DNA from: Podarcis raffonei
Lineage: Eukaryota > Chordata > Lepidosauria > Squamata > Lacertidae
DNA length: 64,000 bases
Reading direction: 5' to 3'
Assembly (NCBI RefSeq): GCF_027172205.1
Contig: NC_070614.1
Span: 42,337,001 to 42,401,000, forward strand
Position 1 is the first letter of the stretch. Every line of letters begins with the position of its first letter. The notes beneath the pieces are model-generated. The model saw nothing but the letters and a program-made list of their open reading frames with translations. It had not been told where the DNA came from and made no database searches. A program made the translations under genes and the position numbers. Below, piece by piece: positions 54,064-64,000 of this stretch.

Positions 54064-57050
54064 CTAATTGAAATAAGAAGTGGGCAGCCGTAAGGGGACG
54101 TAATTATGACAGGAAGGGCCACTCAATGTATGACCACAAACCAGCGTGTAATAATAATCAAAGTGCCCATGTGTCGCAGGACATTTGTGCCAGACAGTAC
54201 CAGCTCCAGCCTGCAGGCTATGGCCACAGTGGCCTAAAATACGATCGCCCCAGAGGTTTTTGTTCCAGAGCTGAATTTCAAAGACGTCGTGGCCTGACAG
54301 TGTGACAGCCCCAAAATCGATAGGTTCAGTCCACCAGGGGTTATTGTTATGTGGGATGACGATTGTCCTCCTTTCCTGACCGTGGAAGAAAATTTTGACA
54401 TAACCATCAGTGATACCTAACCAGTTACCCCTAAGGTTGTATCCTCTGTGCACAATAAATTTGAGGTGTGCTCTGCCCCGCTCCCAGGCACAACACATAC
54501 TGCTGTGGAAGCTGCCGTGATGACAGCGGCAGGTGCATTCCTCATCTGAGCTCTGAGAGCTCCAGCGTGGACACGGCTGTGAACAGTTCCTCTTCAGGGC
54601 CCTCTGGTTTATATAGTTCACGATGGATTGCTTCAGCAAATCCCTCCTTGGGTCCCTTTGGTTCAACAAGGTGTGCAAGGGTAGGAGAGAATAGGAAACC
54701 AACCCAGGCTTTGTTTTTGCACTCTCCATCCATGCGGAGAAGTTCTGGGCTTCTCCAGGTTTAGAGAAGAGAATCTCTGCACGCTTCTCTCCTCCCACAA
54801 TTTCAGTGCGCTGCTTGGCATAAGCATCATGGAAGATTCCACGAGTGTAAGTCCTCCGGAGATCTTCACACTTAGAACTCAGGGAAGCAGACCCAAATAA
54901 CCACTTGTGTCCCAGAGAAACCTCCCAGCCCAAACAGCTCTCAAAGCTGGAAGCGGTAATCCCCCACAGGGCCATCTTGCATGTCTGCACAGCCAGCAGG
55001 TGGCGCAATCGCCCGCCCACCTGCACATTGCTGATGTAGTGGGTGCCATAGACATTGATAAAATGCTGGTATTCCTCAGAGTTATTCCTCCTTGGCAGAC
55101 TGGCCAGAGCGCGGGAGAAATGGGAGGCTAGGAGTGAGCGTCTATGGCGGAGTCTCAGCCTGCTCAAGAAGAGAAAAGGAGGAGCAGATAAGCAAAGATA
55201 AATAGTGTTACCCACAACCACATGCTTCCATCTATATGACAGAAGAGAAGCCTGAGGGGTCCATAATTTTTTTTATTCTAGCTCCCATCAGCCCAAGCCA
55301 GCATAGCCAATGGTCAGGGACGCAGCCTAATAAATTGTTATTGATCAGACAGGCTTTATTCCTAGACAGAACATTATTGACGTGATCCAAAGCGTAAAGA
55401 TAAAGAATTTGGAAATTCTTTATCTCTCTAGACACATTCAAAGTTTGACAATGTGTAATGGGTGTTTCTGAAAATGTTATTTTAATTTTTTATTTTATTT
55501 CAGGAAATAATTTTATACTTAATTGACCAACAATACTTGGGGTTGTCATCAGAAACAGTCACAAATGGGTTCTCTACTTTAAGAGAAGTCAGGGCATCGT
55601 TTGTTCCCAGTGCTATTTGCATTTGTCATAGAAACTCTGGATAATAGAATTAGATCCACTTCTAATATCAAGGGGGTATGCATTCTGGGAGTAGAACATT
55701 CCATCGGTTCATTTGCAGATGACATCATTGTAATGTTGTCCAATCCCAAGCGAGCAATCTCTCCCCTTTGTGAAAATTTATATGGTTTTTATGCCATTGT
55801 TGGCCTTGAAATTAGTTGCTCCATATCTATTAAGCATTTCAATTTCCCCATATTAGAACAAAACATATATTTGCCAGTTCAGAGTTTCATCCTGAACATC
55901 CTGGGATTTGTTATTTATTAAGGGGGCTGGGAATTGTAGCTATGTGAGGGGAAAACTACAGTTCCCTGGCTACTTTAGGGGAAGTCAGGTGTTCTTCCTC
56001 CCCCCAAAGATACTTCTTCCCCTCGTAAAGGCTTCCTTGAAATTATTGCAACTCAGAAAACGAGAAGCACAAAAACACTGATTTTACCTAAAACACATGT
56101 ATCAATTTTCTTCTGTCAAATGTTGGTAACTTTACAGCATATTGTGCTTCAACGAAGCGGGCTATCTCTATCAAGGACCCCTATAGAAGAGTTTGGGTTT
56201 GATATCCCGCTTTATCACTACCCGGAGGAGTCTCAAAGCGGCTAACAATCTTCTTTCCCTTCCTCCCCCACAACAAACACCCTGTGAGGTGTGTGGGGCT
56301 GAGAGACTTCAGACTTCAGAGAAGTGTGACTAGCCCAAGGTCACCCAGCAGCTGCATGTGGAGGAGCTGGGACGTGAACCCGGTTCACCAGATTACGAGT
56401 CCACCGCTCTTAACCACTACACCACACTGGCTCTTATCTTATTACTTTGACCAGCCAACTATGGCTCTGTAGGGCACTGGTGCTCACCTGTAGTATGCAC
56501 AGGAGACCTCTTGCCTCACAAAAATATGGCTGTCCTGGTGGGATTTCTCATGTGCGTAAATTGCCATCCGGGAGTGAGATCCAGCAAAGGCCACCCGCAT
56601 TTTAGGCAGCTCCAGCCCTGCTTTGCTCAGCACTGTGCCGAACCCCAGCTCTGCTTTCCAGTCGTTCTTCACCTCCTTGGCCATTGAATTTGCGACATCC
56701 ACATCCAAATTCTCAATGGAACTGCTGACATCCTGATGACACGTATGAAGTACTCGCCAGTCCACGCCAGCCAAGGGGAGTTTCTGCAGCTTCCCCTTCA
56801 TCAAGGGATTCCGGCAGAGGATGCATGTCCCGTTGGGGCCCTGCCATCGGCTGGTGTCCACCACATACGCTCCCTTTCTCTCCAGAGAGGTGATGTCCAC
56901 CCCCTCGCCAATGAAGCTGTGGCCGGGCACAAAGCTGTCCTGCTTCATGCAGATGGATCTGTGGAATATTTGGCAGGGGCTGGGAGATGTTGGTGGAAGT
57001 TGGAGGAGAAGGAGGAGGAAGGCTGCTAGGAAGAGGTGCTGTTTGGACAT
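54064..57050 (-). CDS. Perforin-1-like copy 3, looks whole, divergent C2 domain (552 codons)
   Basis: Secreted MACPF-EGF-C2 protein. Coding exons 57050-56488 and 55159-54064; 563 + 1096 bases give 552 codons plus stop, in frame. A signal peptide (MSKQHLFLAAFLLLLLQLPP), GEGVDITSLERKGAYVVDT, CILC pair, MACPF signature YGTHYISNV and EGF-like cysteines (CTCRCH..MCC) are all present. The C2 domain differs: the W-D-x-D loop reads WNKN (about 486-489), the following R-D-D reads WGD, and ATDAYV reads ITDGYV, so calcium binding is probably reduced or changed. It ends LPTSYFN. The intron holds L1 and SINE pieces (55,330-56,435). A non-coding exon 1 likely ends at 57914, inside the right arm of the inverted repeat. 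Confidence 0.88.
55330..55920 (+). mobile_element. L1 LINE reverse-transcriptase fragment
   Basis: Encodes FVPSAICICHRNS-like and then IRSTSNIKGVCILG, IGSFADDIIVMLSNPK, the FADD active-site region of L1-type reverse transcriptase, in broken frames. The same insertion is recognisable at 42,405-42,850 and 62,745-63,090, so it predates the duplications. Confidence 0.8.
56165..56435 (-). mobile_element. MIR/CORE-type SINE
   Basis: AGAGTTTGGGTTTGATATCC, ACCCTGTGAGGTGTGTGGGG, CCAAGGTCACCCAGCAGC and the tRNA-like reverse end AACCACTACACCACACTGGC. Located in the intron of copy 3. Confidence 0.7.
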
Positions 57051-57268
57051 GACTGCTCCAATCGAAAAGCTTGTAAATTACCCTAGGGAATAAAACAGAG
57101 AGGTCTTGTTTGCACTGTGTGGGCATTTCTCATCTTTTTCAGTTCAGCTCATGAGGGACTTTCAGCCTGTGGGTCTCATCAGGGGTATTTGGTGAGGTAT
57201 ACATTCATTCATAAACAGCAGCAACAGCAGCAGCAACAGTAGTGGAATTAGTGGCAGCTGCAGCAGTG

Positions 57269-57313
<45 letters not shown>
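57269..57313. repeat. (AAT)n microsatellite
   Basis: About 15 AAT units in intron 1 of copy 3. Confidence 0.95.
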
Positions 57314-57499
57314 GCAACCTTACCTCTTCCCTCTTTTCCAAATTGCTTCTCCCTCTCAGTGTATTACACCGCACTACAAGTACAAGTGGCTTTTATCCCA
57401 TGTTCTTGTTGTTGTTCATGTTGTTGTTGTTTTCAGTTCCCAGCCTCTCCCACCGACCTTTCATATTCTCTATGAACCAGTACTGGATATGTGAACATT

Positions 57500-59765
57500 C
57501 GTTCACCCCTCCTCCTCTAAGCAAACAGGACATTCTCAAAAAATAAGATTCTTCTGCCTTGCTGCTTGTCTCCTTTCTAGCTGTTTCCAATTCTGGACAA
57601 CAAGGAGTGAGAGAGTCAATGGCTGGATGTGGTGGTGAGAGGAAGGGCTTCCTTGGTGGCTTCTCTGAAAACGTGTGTGTGTGTGTAAGACAAGATGAAG
57701 AATGGTGAACCCCAATTTTGAGCCCCTCAGCACTCTTGTCCTTATCCATTCTACTATTGCACTAAAGGCATCTGGGTGCAATTTAATGCTTCCAGTGTGC
57801 CATTCCTGGTTCAAAAGAAGGACTGTGAAAATCATGGAGTCAAGAACACCTTCCTTTGCACATTAAAAAAACAAAACAAAAGATTTTGTAAGGGTATTCT
57901 TTGTTTGCCTTACCAGATCCCAGTGACTAGGAAAGATTCCTTGGGCTAGCAAGTCTGAGAGGACCACTTCAAATTCTTCTCTTTTGGGGTTTAAAATTTA
58001 AGAAAACAAAAACAATCATACTGAAATATAGAGAGGCCCCTGGTGTGAAAAAAATTCTTTTTGTGAGAAACTTCCTTATAAAGAAGCCATTGTTTTTGTT
58101 TGTTTTTAATGGTAGAGGTGTCATTTGCCTCATAAAAAGAGTGGCACTGCCAGTGCTCCATGCCAGGGTGTGGGGAACATTTTTTGGTTCCACAGGCTAA
58201 ATTCTTATCAGATCTAACCTCGTGGGGGAAATTTGACAGGGCAGGGCTGAAAGGAGCACTTCCTTTGAAAATGTTGTTTCACAGTCTAGGGATGCTGCTG
58301 ATCCTGGCTTGGAACCTGACTACTCAGGTGACAATCATGGTCAGGGGAGCCCTTCATCCAAAGTTTCTGGGAGGAACTAAAAAGTGCAGGTTATTATTTC
58401 CAAGGCCATATATAGCTTTGGACCAGAACACCTTCCTCCATATTGACATGTCCATGAATGGGTGATTTCCTATGGAGACCATTTTGTGTGTCCCACCAAC
58501 ATCTGTAGTGTGTTTGAGTCAAATACGGGTTGGGATGTTGTGCAGGACATTTCTTGTGACTGCACTCTCTCTGATGCAAGTTCTCCTTTTCCACTTCAAC
58601 TTCTAATGTGATTAGATTTAGAAGCCTATATCACAATCTAGAATAAAATCATTGCACAGCTGAAAGGTTTGTTTACAAATAATTGTTGGGTGTATTCTGC
58701 TCTGTTTCAGCCATGTTCATAAAACTGCATAAACAGCACACAGCCTGCCTCAGCCGTATGGTTTGTCATGTGTTTCTGTGGACAATATGAAAGAGAAATT
58801 CCTGGCTTAAAAAATAAAAGACAGGAAGGCACATTCCAGTTCCCTGCTGATGCACAGTTGCTCTGTTTCCTTAGCCAAAATCAGCAAAATAAAAACTGCT
58901 ACACACCAACCCACTATTAGGATTGTGGTTATCTGAACATCCAGGGTGTTCTGTCTGTGTTGGGGGGGTTACAAAGAGGTTCCTCTAAGCCTTCTGCCTG
59001 TCTACGTCTGTTCTCTCCTACTCAGGGACTTAAAGGGTGAGATGTGAGGAATCTAACAAGTTCCAGTGTTGTCTATGTGGAGAGATTATGGTTGCCATTA
59101 TTTCAAAAAGTGAAAACGGTTGTTGAGCTTTTTTTGGCCAGGTTGTTGAGCATTTCCAGATGTATGGTAACCCTATTTCCTCAGAACAAACAGGGATGTG
59201 AGCAAACTGGGCAGAGACATTGGGACTGTACTTTAGTTGAGGAGCCTTTCCACTTTCCTCCTCCACTATGAAGGTACAAAAATTTCTGGATCAAAATGTT
59301 TCTCTCAACAAGAGAGCTGCTTCTCTCTCTCTCTCTCTCTTCCAAGACAACAGCCTCTAGAGGGCCACTGTCAAATAAAAGTAAAAACACTCATTTTTTC
59401 CCATGAGGCTTCAAAAGGTCTCCCCTCTCTTTTTTCACCCTAGGGGTATGTCCTAGGCCCCTATAGATGGAAGCATTTCCAAGGGCAATTGGTCCTTCTA
59501 AGTAGCTGCAGTTTGAAATAAATAAATATGATTACCTCATGAATCATGTAATAAGTTTGAAGATGGATTGGATTGACCAACTACAAGATAGGGTTGTCAT
59601 TTTTCTAGTTTTGTGAAGCTTCTCCTTTAGCTTTTGTAAAGGTACAGTTGCTCCTCTTCCCTCAGGGTTTTCAATTCATTGGCTTAAATTCCTGGAATAT
59701 GCTTGATAGAGGTTAGTTGTCTGTACAGTATGCTTAACTCTGCTATGGCTTACACATGGAAAACT
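57500..59765 (+). repeat. Right arm of the large inverted duplication
   Basis: Reverse complement of 49,745-52,425 less its two insertions. It contains the probable exon 1 and promoter of copy 3; apart from that no gene was recognised. Confidence 0.85.
57914..58060 (-). other. Probable non-coding exon 1 of perforin-like copy 3
   Basis: Donor GGGATCTG|GTAAGG on the minus strand in sequence homologous to 41457 and 48685. The 5' end is not determined. Confidence 0.45.
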
Positions 59766-59957
59766 TACTGGGGTGTTGTTGTTTTTTGACAGCTCAGTAT
59801 TAAATTAAGCGTGCTTTTTAAATGTAAAATAATGTGTCTTCATTCCTTTCTTTGGCAGATAGTCCCCTTTGGAAATGTTTCTGATAGATTCAGGACAAGA
59901 AGATGGTTCTTTCTATATTGCCTGTTTCATAAGAACAGCAGCCCCCAAGCTTTATTA

Positions 59958-60130
59958 AAGGTAAAGGGACCCCTGACCATTAGGTCCAGTCATGACCGAC
60001 TCTGGGGCTGTGGTGCTCATCTCGCTTTAGTGGCCGAGGGAGCTGGCGTACAGCTTCCAGGTCATGTGGCCAGCATGACAAAGCCACTTCTGGCGAACCA
60101 GAGCAGCGCACGGAAACACCATTTACTTTC
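59958..60130 (-). mobile_element. Squamate SINE, 3' half
   Basis: AAAGGGACCCCTGACCATTA through GGAAACACCATTTACTTTC; the tRNA-like head is missing. Confidence 0.8.
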
Positions 60131-60199
60131 AGTCTATTAGGTCTATTAGGTCTCTTTAAATGGTAGTTTGGGGATGGGGGTGGCTGGCGGTGCCCTGGT

Positions 60200-60960
60200 T
60201 CTTATGGTATGGCAAGATCTTGCCAATGCACAGAGATCTGAGAAGCTTCATCTAGAGGGAGAAGGTTCTTCCATATAGTTCTGGCTGATGCTAAAATGCT
60301 CAGGAGTATGGGTAGCTTCATGTACTGGGGTCCATTATGCATGTTCATTCTCTTGTGATGTCTCCTCAGGTGACAACATCTATAAGGCGATGTGGTATCA
60401 AGTGACAACCTGATCTGGTGGTTGTAGTTTTCACTCTCGGTCCCCTTCAGCAGCTCTGTTTGCATCCCAAATTCCCTTCCCAGGGAAGATGAGAATCCAG
60501 ACCTGCAACGCAGTGAGCTGGAGCAGTGGTTCCTTCCTCAACACTTCTTTTGCCAAATGAGGATTCAAGGGCAACAGCAACACAAGTGGAGGGACATTCA
60601 GTGCTTTTATTAAATAGGCAGCACGACCAAAACAGTCTTTAAGCAAGATAACACACAGCACGAACAAGATAGGATACTTCCCCATTCATTTATCAGGCGC
60701 TCCAGGGATCAATAACAGAGAGACTTCAGTGGCTGGAGTCTGGGCCTACATCAAAGCACAAGGATCGGCGCCCATTTGAGAAATTTATCTTCCCTCATCC
60801 TGCTGCAACTGATCCCTGGAGCCCAAGCAGTAAATCCAATCCAAAAATGCTTGCCAGTTCCCAGGGTGCTAATAAGCAGGGAGGAAGATTAGGACAAACC
60901 AATACCTAACTCCTCGAGATACAAAAGTCTTCCTCATAGATTTCCCTATAATGGTGGTGC
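60200..60960 (-). other. Unassigned stretch, possibly an LTR fossil
   Basis: No coding family recognised. The minus strand has TATTTAATAAAAGCACTG (about 60,603-60,620), resembling the TATA/poly(A) region of an endogenous retrovirus LTR, but paired ends were not found. Confidence 0.25.
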
Positions 60961-61193
60961 AGTGGATGGAGAGACCCCATATTACCGGTACTACTTATTT
61001 GTTTGTTTATTTTTTAGTAAAGTTTTTTTTTAATATAAATTTTATTTACAATTTTCAATATTACAATTTCCAAAACCACATTCACATGAAAATAAGCATT
61101 TTCCCCATTCATATCTTTCTTTAAAATGAAACAATTTATATACCGCTTGACTGCAGAAAAAGCCTCAAGGCAGTTTACGAAAAAGATAAAATA

Positions 61194-61435
61194 CAGTGGT
61201 ACCTCTGGTTACGTACTTAATTTGTTCCGGAGGTCCGTTCTTCACCTGAAACTGTTCTGAACCTGAAGCACCACTTTAGCTAATGGGGCCTCCTGCTGCC
61301 GCCGCACCGCCATTGCATGATTTCTGTTCTCATCCTGAAGCAAAGTTCTTAACCCGAGGTACTATTTCTGGGTTAGCAGAGTCTGTAACCTGAAGCATAT
61401 GTAACCTGAAGTGTATGTAACCTGAGGTACCACTG
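61194..61435. mobile_element. TA-flanked MITE (same family as 42164-42393)
   Basis: Ends CAGTGGTACCTCTGGTTACG and GTAACCTGAGGTACCACTG, inverted and flanked by TA. Confidence 0.85.
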
Positions 61436-61652
61436 TAATAAAATGTGCACTAAAGAATTTTCAACCATAATTTTAAACAGATAGTTAAGGCCACAATAAA
61501 ATAGACTAAAACAGATTGCTCTTCCCTCCAAAATTAATAAATAAATGTTCTTGATTTGTTATCAAAGATGTGCAAACATAACAAAAAGAAAGGAAATGCA
61601 GAGTCAAAAGAATTAGAACATTAAAACACAAGAGTTTGGAAAAGCAAAAGTA

Positions 61653-62014
61653 CCGTATTTTTCGCCCTATAGGATGCACTTTTCCCCCTCCAAAAATGAA
61701 GGGGAAATGTGTGTGCGTCCTATGGGGTGAATACAGGCTTTCGCTGAAGCCTGGAGAGCGAGAGGGGTCGGTGCGCAACAACCCCTCTCGCTCTCCAGGC
61801 TTCAGGAAGCTCTGCGCAGCCCTCCGGAGCCCGGGGCGGCTCCGGCATCGCTCTGGCTCCCGTTCTGGGGCTGGGGTCGGGGGAAGCTTGGGCTTCCTCA
61901 GCCCCGTGCCTGTGTGTGTGGGGGGGGGAAAATAAATTTTTCCCCCTTTATTTCCCCCCAAAAAATCTAGGTGCGTCCTATGGGCCGGTGCGTCCTATAG
62001 GGTGAAAAATACGG
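61653..62014. mobile_element. TA-flanked MITE (same family as 24867-25324)
   Basis: Ends CCGTATTTTTCGCCCTATAG and CCTATAGGGTGAAAAATACGG, flanked by TA; the interior is a GC-rich fold-back. Confidence 0.85.
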
Positions 62015-62081
62015 TACAATGCAGCTCCAAAGGGATGACAAAGTAGTAACACATACAAAATTTGCTTTGCAAATAGGAAAA

Positions 62082-62518
62082 TCAGCCCAGGCTTTGTTTT
62101 TGCACTTTCCCTCCATGCTGAGAAGTTCTGGGTTTTGAAAAGAGCATTTCCACCTGATTATCTCCTCCCACAACTTCAGTGCGCTGCTTCGCATAAGCCT
62201 CATGGAAGATTCCAAGGAGGTAGTTCCTCTGGTATTCCGGGGAGTACCCTCAAATAACCAGGTGTTTCCCAGAGAAACCTCCAAGCTCAGGCAGCTCTCT
62301 AATTTAGAAGCTGCAACCCACCCCCCACCCCCATCTTGCATGTCTGCACAGCCAGCAGGTGGCGCACTCAGCTGCACATTGCTGATGTAGTGGGTGTCAT
62401 AAATGTTGATAAAATGCTGCTATTACTCAAAAAAAATTCTTCCTTGGCAGTCTGGCTACATCCCAGGAAAAGTGGGAGGCCAGAAGAGAATGCCTCTTGC
62501 AAAGTGGCAGCCTGCTCA
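62082..62518 (-). pseudogene. Perforin-1-like fragment 5 (start of second coding exon)
   Basis: Corresponds to the first roughly 440 bases of the second coding exon of copies 2 and 3: HSLLASHF, QHFINIYDTHY, SCLSLEVSLGNTWLF and ECKNKAW-like words in changing frames. The C2 part and the first coding exon are not seen. It is a fossil with several breaks. Confidence 0.75.
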
Positions 62519-62744
62519 ATAAGAGAAAAAAGGGCAGAAGAATATTATAAGCAAAGACTGTAAGTGTTAATCAAACCACTGACACTCACAAACCTCCATG
62601 ATTATAAGGGAAGGGAAGCCTGCAAAATCCACATGCTGTTGGACACTTAATTCCCATCAAACTCAGGCAGCATGGTCAATAGTCAGGGATGCAGACCCAC
62701 AAACTGTTAGTGGCTGTTATAGTTTGCAGGTTAAATGTATTGGT

Positions 62745-63090
62745 CAGCTTATATCTATTGATCAGACAGGAACTAAGCTGGGCATCCTTTGTTTTCACTG
62801 CTATTTGTATCGGTCACTGGAACTCTGGAGGATAAAACTAGATCCAGTTGTCATAAAAAGCAGGTAGGCATTCAGGGAGCGGAACATTCCATCAATTCAC
62901 TTGCTGATGAGATGGTTTTTATGTTGTCTAATCTCAGGAAAGCAATTCCTCCACTTTGTGAAACTTTAATTGCTTATGCAGTTGCCAGACTTGATTTTAA
63001 TTTCTTCGAGTCTATTTTGTGCTTCAGTCTTCCCAAACTAATATTTGCTAATTCAGGGTTTCAGTCTGAAGAATTTTGGAAATTATAGCT
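62745..63090 (+). mobile_element. L1 LINE reverse-transcriptase fragment (third copy)
   Basis: Homologous to 55,600-55,920: GAACATTCCATC, FADE/FADD-region sequence LADEMVFMLSNLRKAI and CCACTTTGTGAAA. Sits just upstream of fragment 5, the position of the intron in copy 3. Confidence 0.75.
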
Positions 63091-63524
63091 TATTAAGGGT
63101 GCTGGGAATTGTATTATAGAGAGGCAGAAACAATAGTTCCCAGGATTCTTTGGGTGAAATCATGTGCTTTAAATGTATAGTGTGTACGTAGCTCAGGGCA
63201 CTTCCTCCTCCCAGAGATACTTGCTCCCCCCGTAAAGACCTCCCTGAACTTCCTGCTACATTGAAAATGGGAAGGACAAAATACATGGAGACCCCCGATT
63301 TAACATGTCACATAGAACATGTGCATTAATTTTTTTGCTGTCCGATACTGGTAACCATCAAAATACTAGCTGCCATTCTAACCAGAGTTCTTGACAGCTT
63401 GATTGCATTAGTGTTGGATTCCACCCTTTGTGTTTTATAAACTGTGTGTGTGGAAGGTGTTGTAAATAAAAATTGCCCTTTTCCCTTATAGGGTATCCAA
63501 GAGCCCATATAGAGTCCTTACATA

Positions 63525-64000
63525 GGTTCCCTATTGGTAGGAGAGAATAACAGAGGCCAACCAGAGAATATTGAGAAGCAAAGCAGCTAGTAAGCTTGAT
63601 CTTTATTGATCTGTTGCAACAGGGTGCTCCCCTCACCCGCAGGAGAGGAGGAGGAACCCAGAAAAATGGTACGCAAGGCCTTATAAAGACTTTTGTAATT
63701 CCCATCCTGTAGATCAGGACCACCCCCAGAAACATCATACATACATCACAGAAGGGGTGTAACCTAAGACCACCCCTCAGATACATCATACCTACATCAC
63801 AAAAAAGGCAGTCTAAAACAGAAATTTTAATGTTGTTTTTCTCCTGTCGTTTATCTCCTGTCTGGCAGGTTACTTGATTGGATTGCCTGGGTAGCCTGGC
63901 CAGTCTTTTGTAATGATAAATACTTAGTTCCTGGGCATGTCACAGGCTCACACCCTATTCATATCTTAAATGTGCCCTTAAGACAGTATTTGTGAGGAAA
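63525..64000 (-). mobile_element. Probable endogenous retrovirus LTR (runs off the window)
   Basis: The minus strand has CAATAAAGATCAAGCTTAC (about 63,592-63,610) followed by CTAGCTGC and a U5-like stretch, and upstream GGCCTTGCGTACC and pyrimidine-rich blocks typical of LTR R and U3. The other end lies outside the window, so the family and completeness cannot be given. Confidence 0.45.

Noticed and set aside
55601-55921. Protein-coding gene from the 106-codon plus-strand frame
   Set aside because: The sequence is L1 reverse transcriptase (FADD motif) in a decayed insertion inside the perforin intron.
1-64000. CRISPR array, bacterial operon or plasmid features
   Set aside because: No regularly spaced repeats or operon-like gene packing; introns and vertebrate repeats exclude it. 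Microsatellites and SINE copies account for the repeats.

Overview
The window looks like nuclear DNA of a squamate reptile, most likely a lizard. It has multi-exon vertebrate genes with long introns, 5'-truncated BovB (RTE) LINEs, many copies of a tRNA-derived SINE of the Sauria/Squam1 kind, L1 remnants, TA-flanked MITEs and a young Ty1/copia element. Species was not determined; everything here was read by eye, with no database search.

Layout. (1) 1-14,240, plus strand: the last 15 exons of TEP1 (telomerase/vault-associated WD40 protein), 652 codons that stay in frame across every splice junction, ending in a stop and a poly(A) signal. (2) 15,296-27,632, minus strand: PARP2 in 18 coding exons (710 codons, all phases consistent), tail to tail with TEP1 as in mammals. 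Its N-terminus carries two WWE domains that human PARP2 does not have. (3) About 29,440-30,158: the RNase P RNA gene RPPH1 on the plus strand, placed head to head with PARP2, so the shared promoter known from mammals appears conserved. (4) 30,200-63,300: a duplicated array of perforin-1-like genes on the minus strand. Two copies look whole (44,292-46,922 and 54,064-57,050, each with a non-coding first exon further upstream). One copy looks broken (31,219-34,140). Two are exon fragments (49,440-49,757 and 62,082-62,518), and an intron relic lies near 42,000-43,080. A copia retrotransposon with identical-looking LTRs and one long open frame (35,676-40,695) sits in intron 1 of the first copy. (5) 60,130-64,000: repeat-rich DNA with MITEs and probable LTR sequence running off the end.

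How the genes relate. TEP1, PARP2 and RPPH1 are a conserved housekeeping block (vault/telomerase RNP, DNA-break ADP-ribosylation, tRNA 5' processing). The perforin array begins directly after RPPH1 and is a separate immune-effector expansion: secreted MACPF-EGF-C2 pore formers. The two whole copies have diverged in the calcium-binding loops of the C2 domain, and the second is enclosed by a roughly 2.3 kb inverted duplication that copies its promoter region in the opposite direction.
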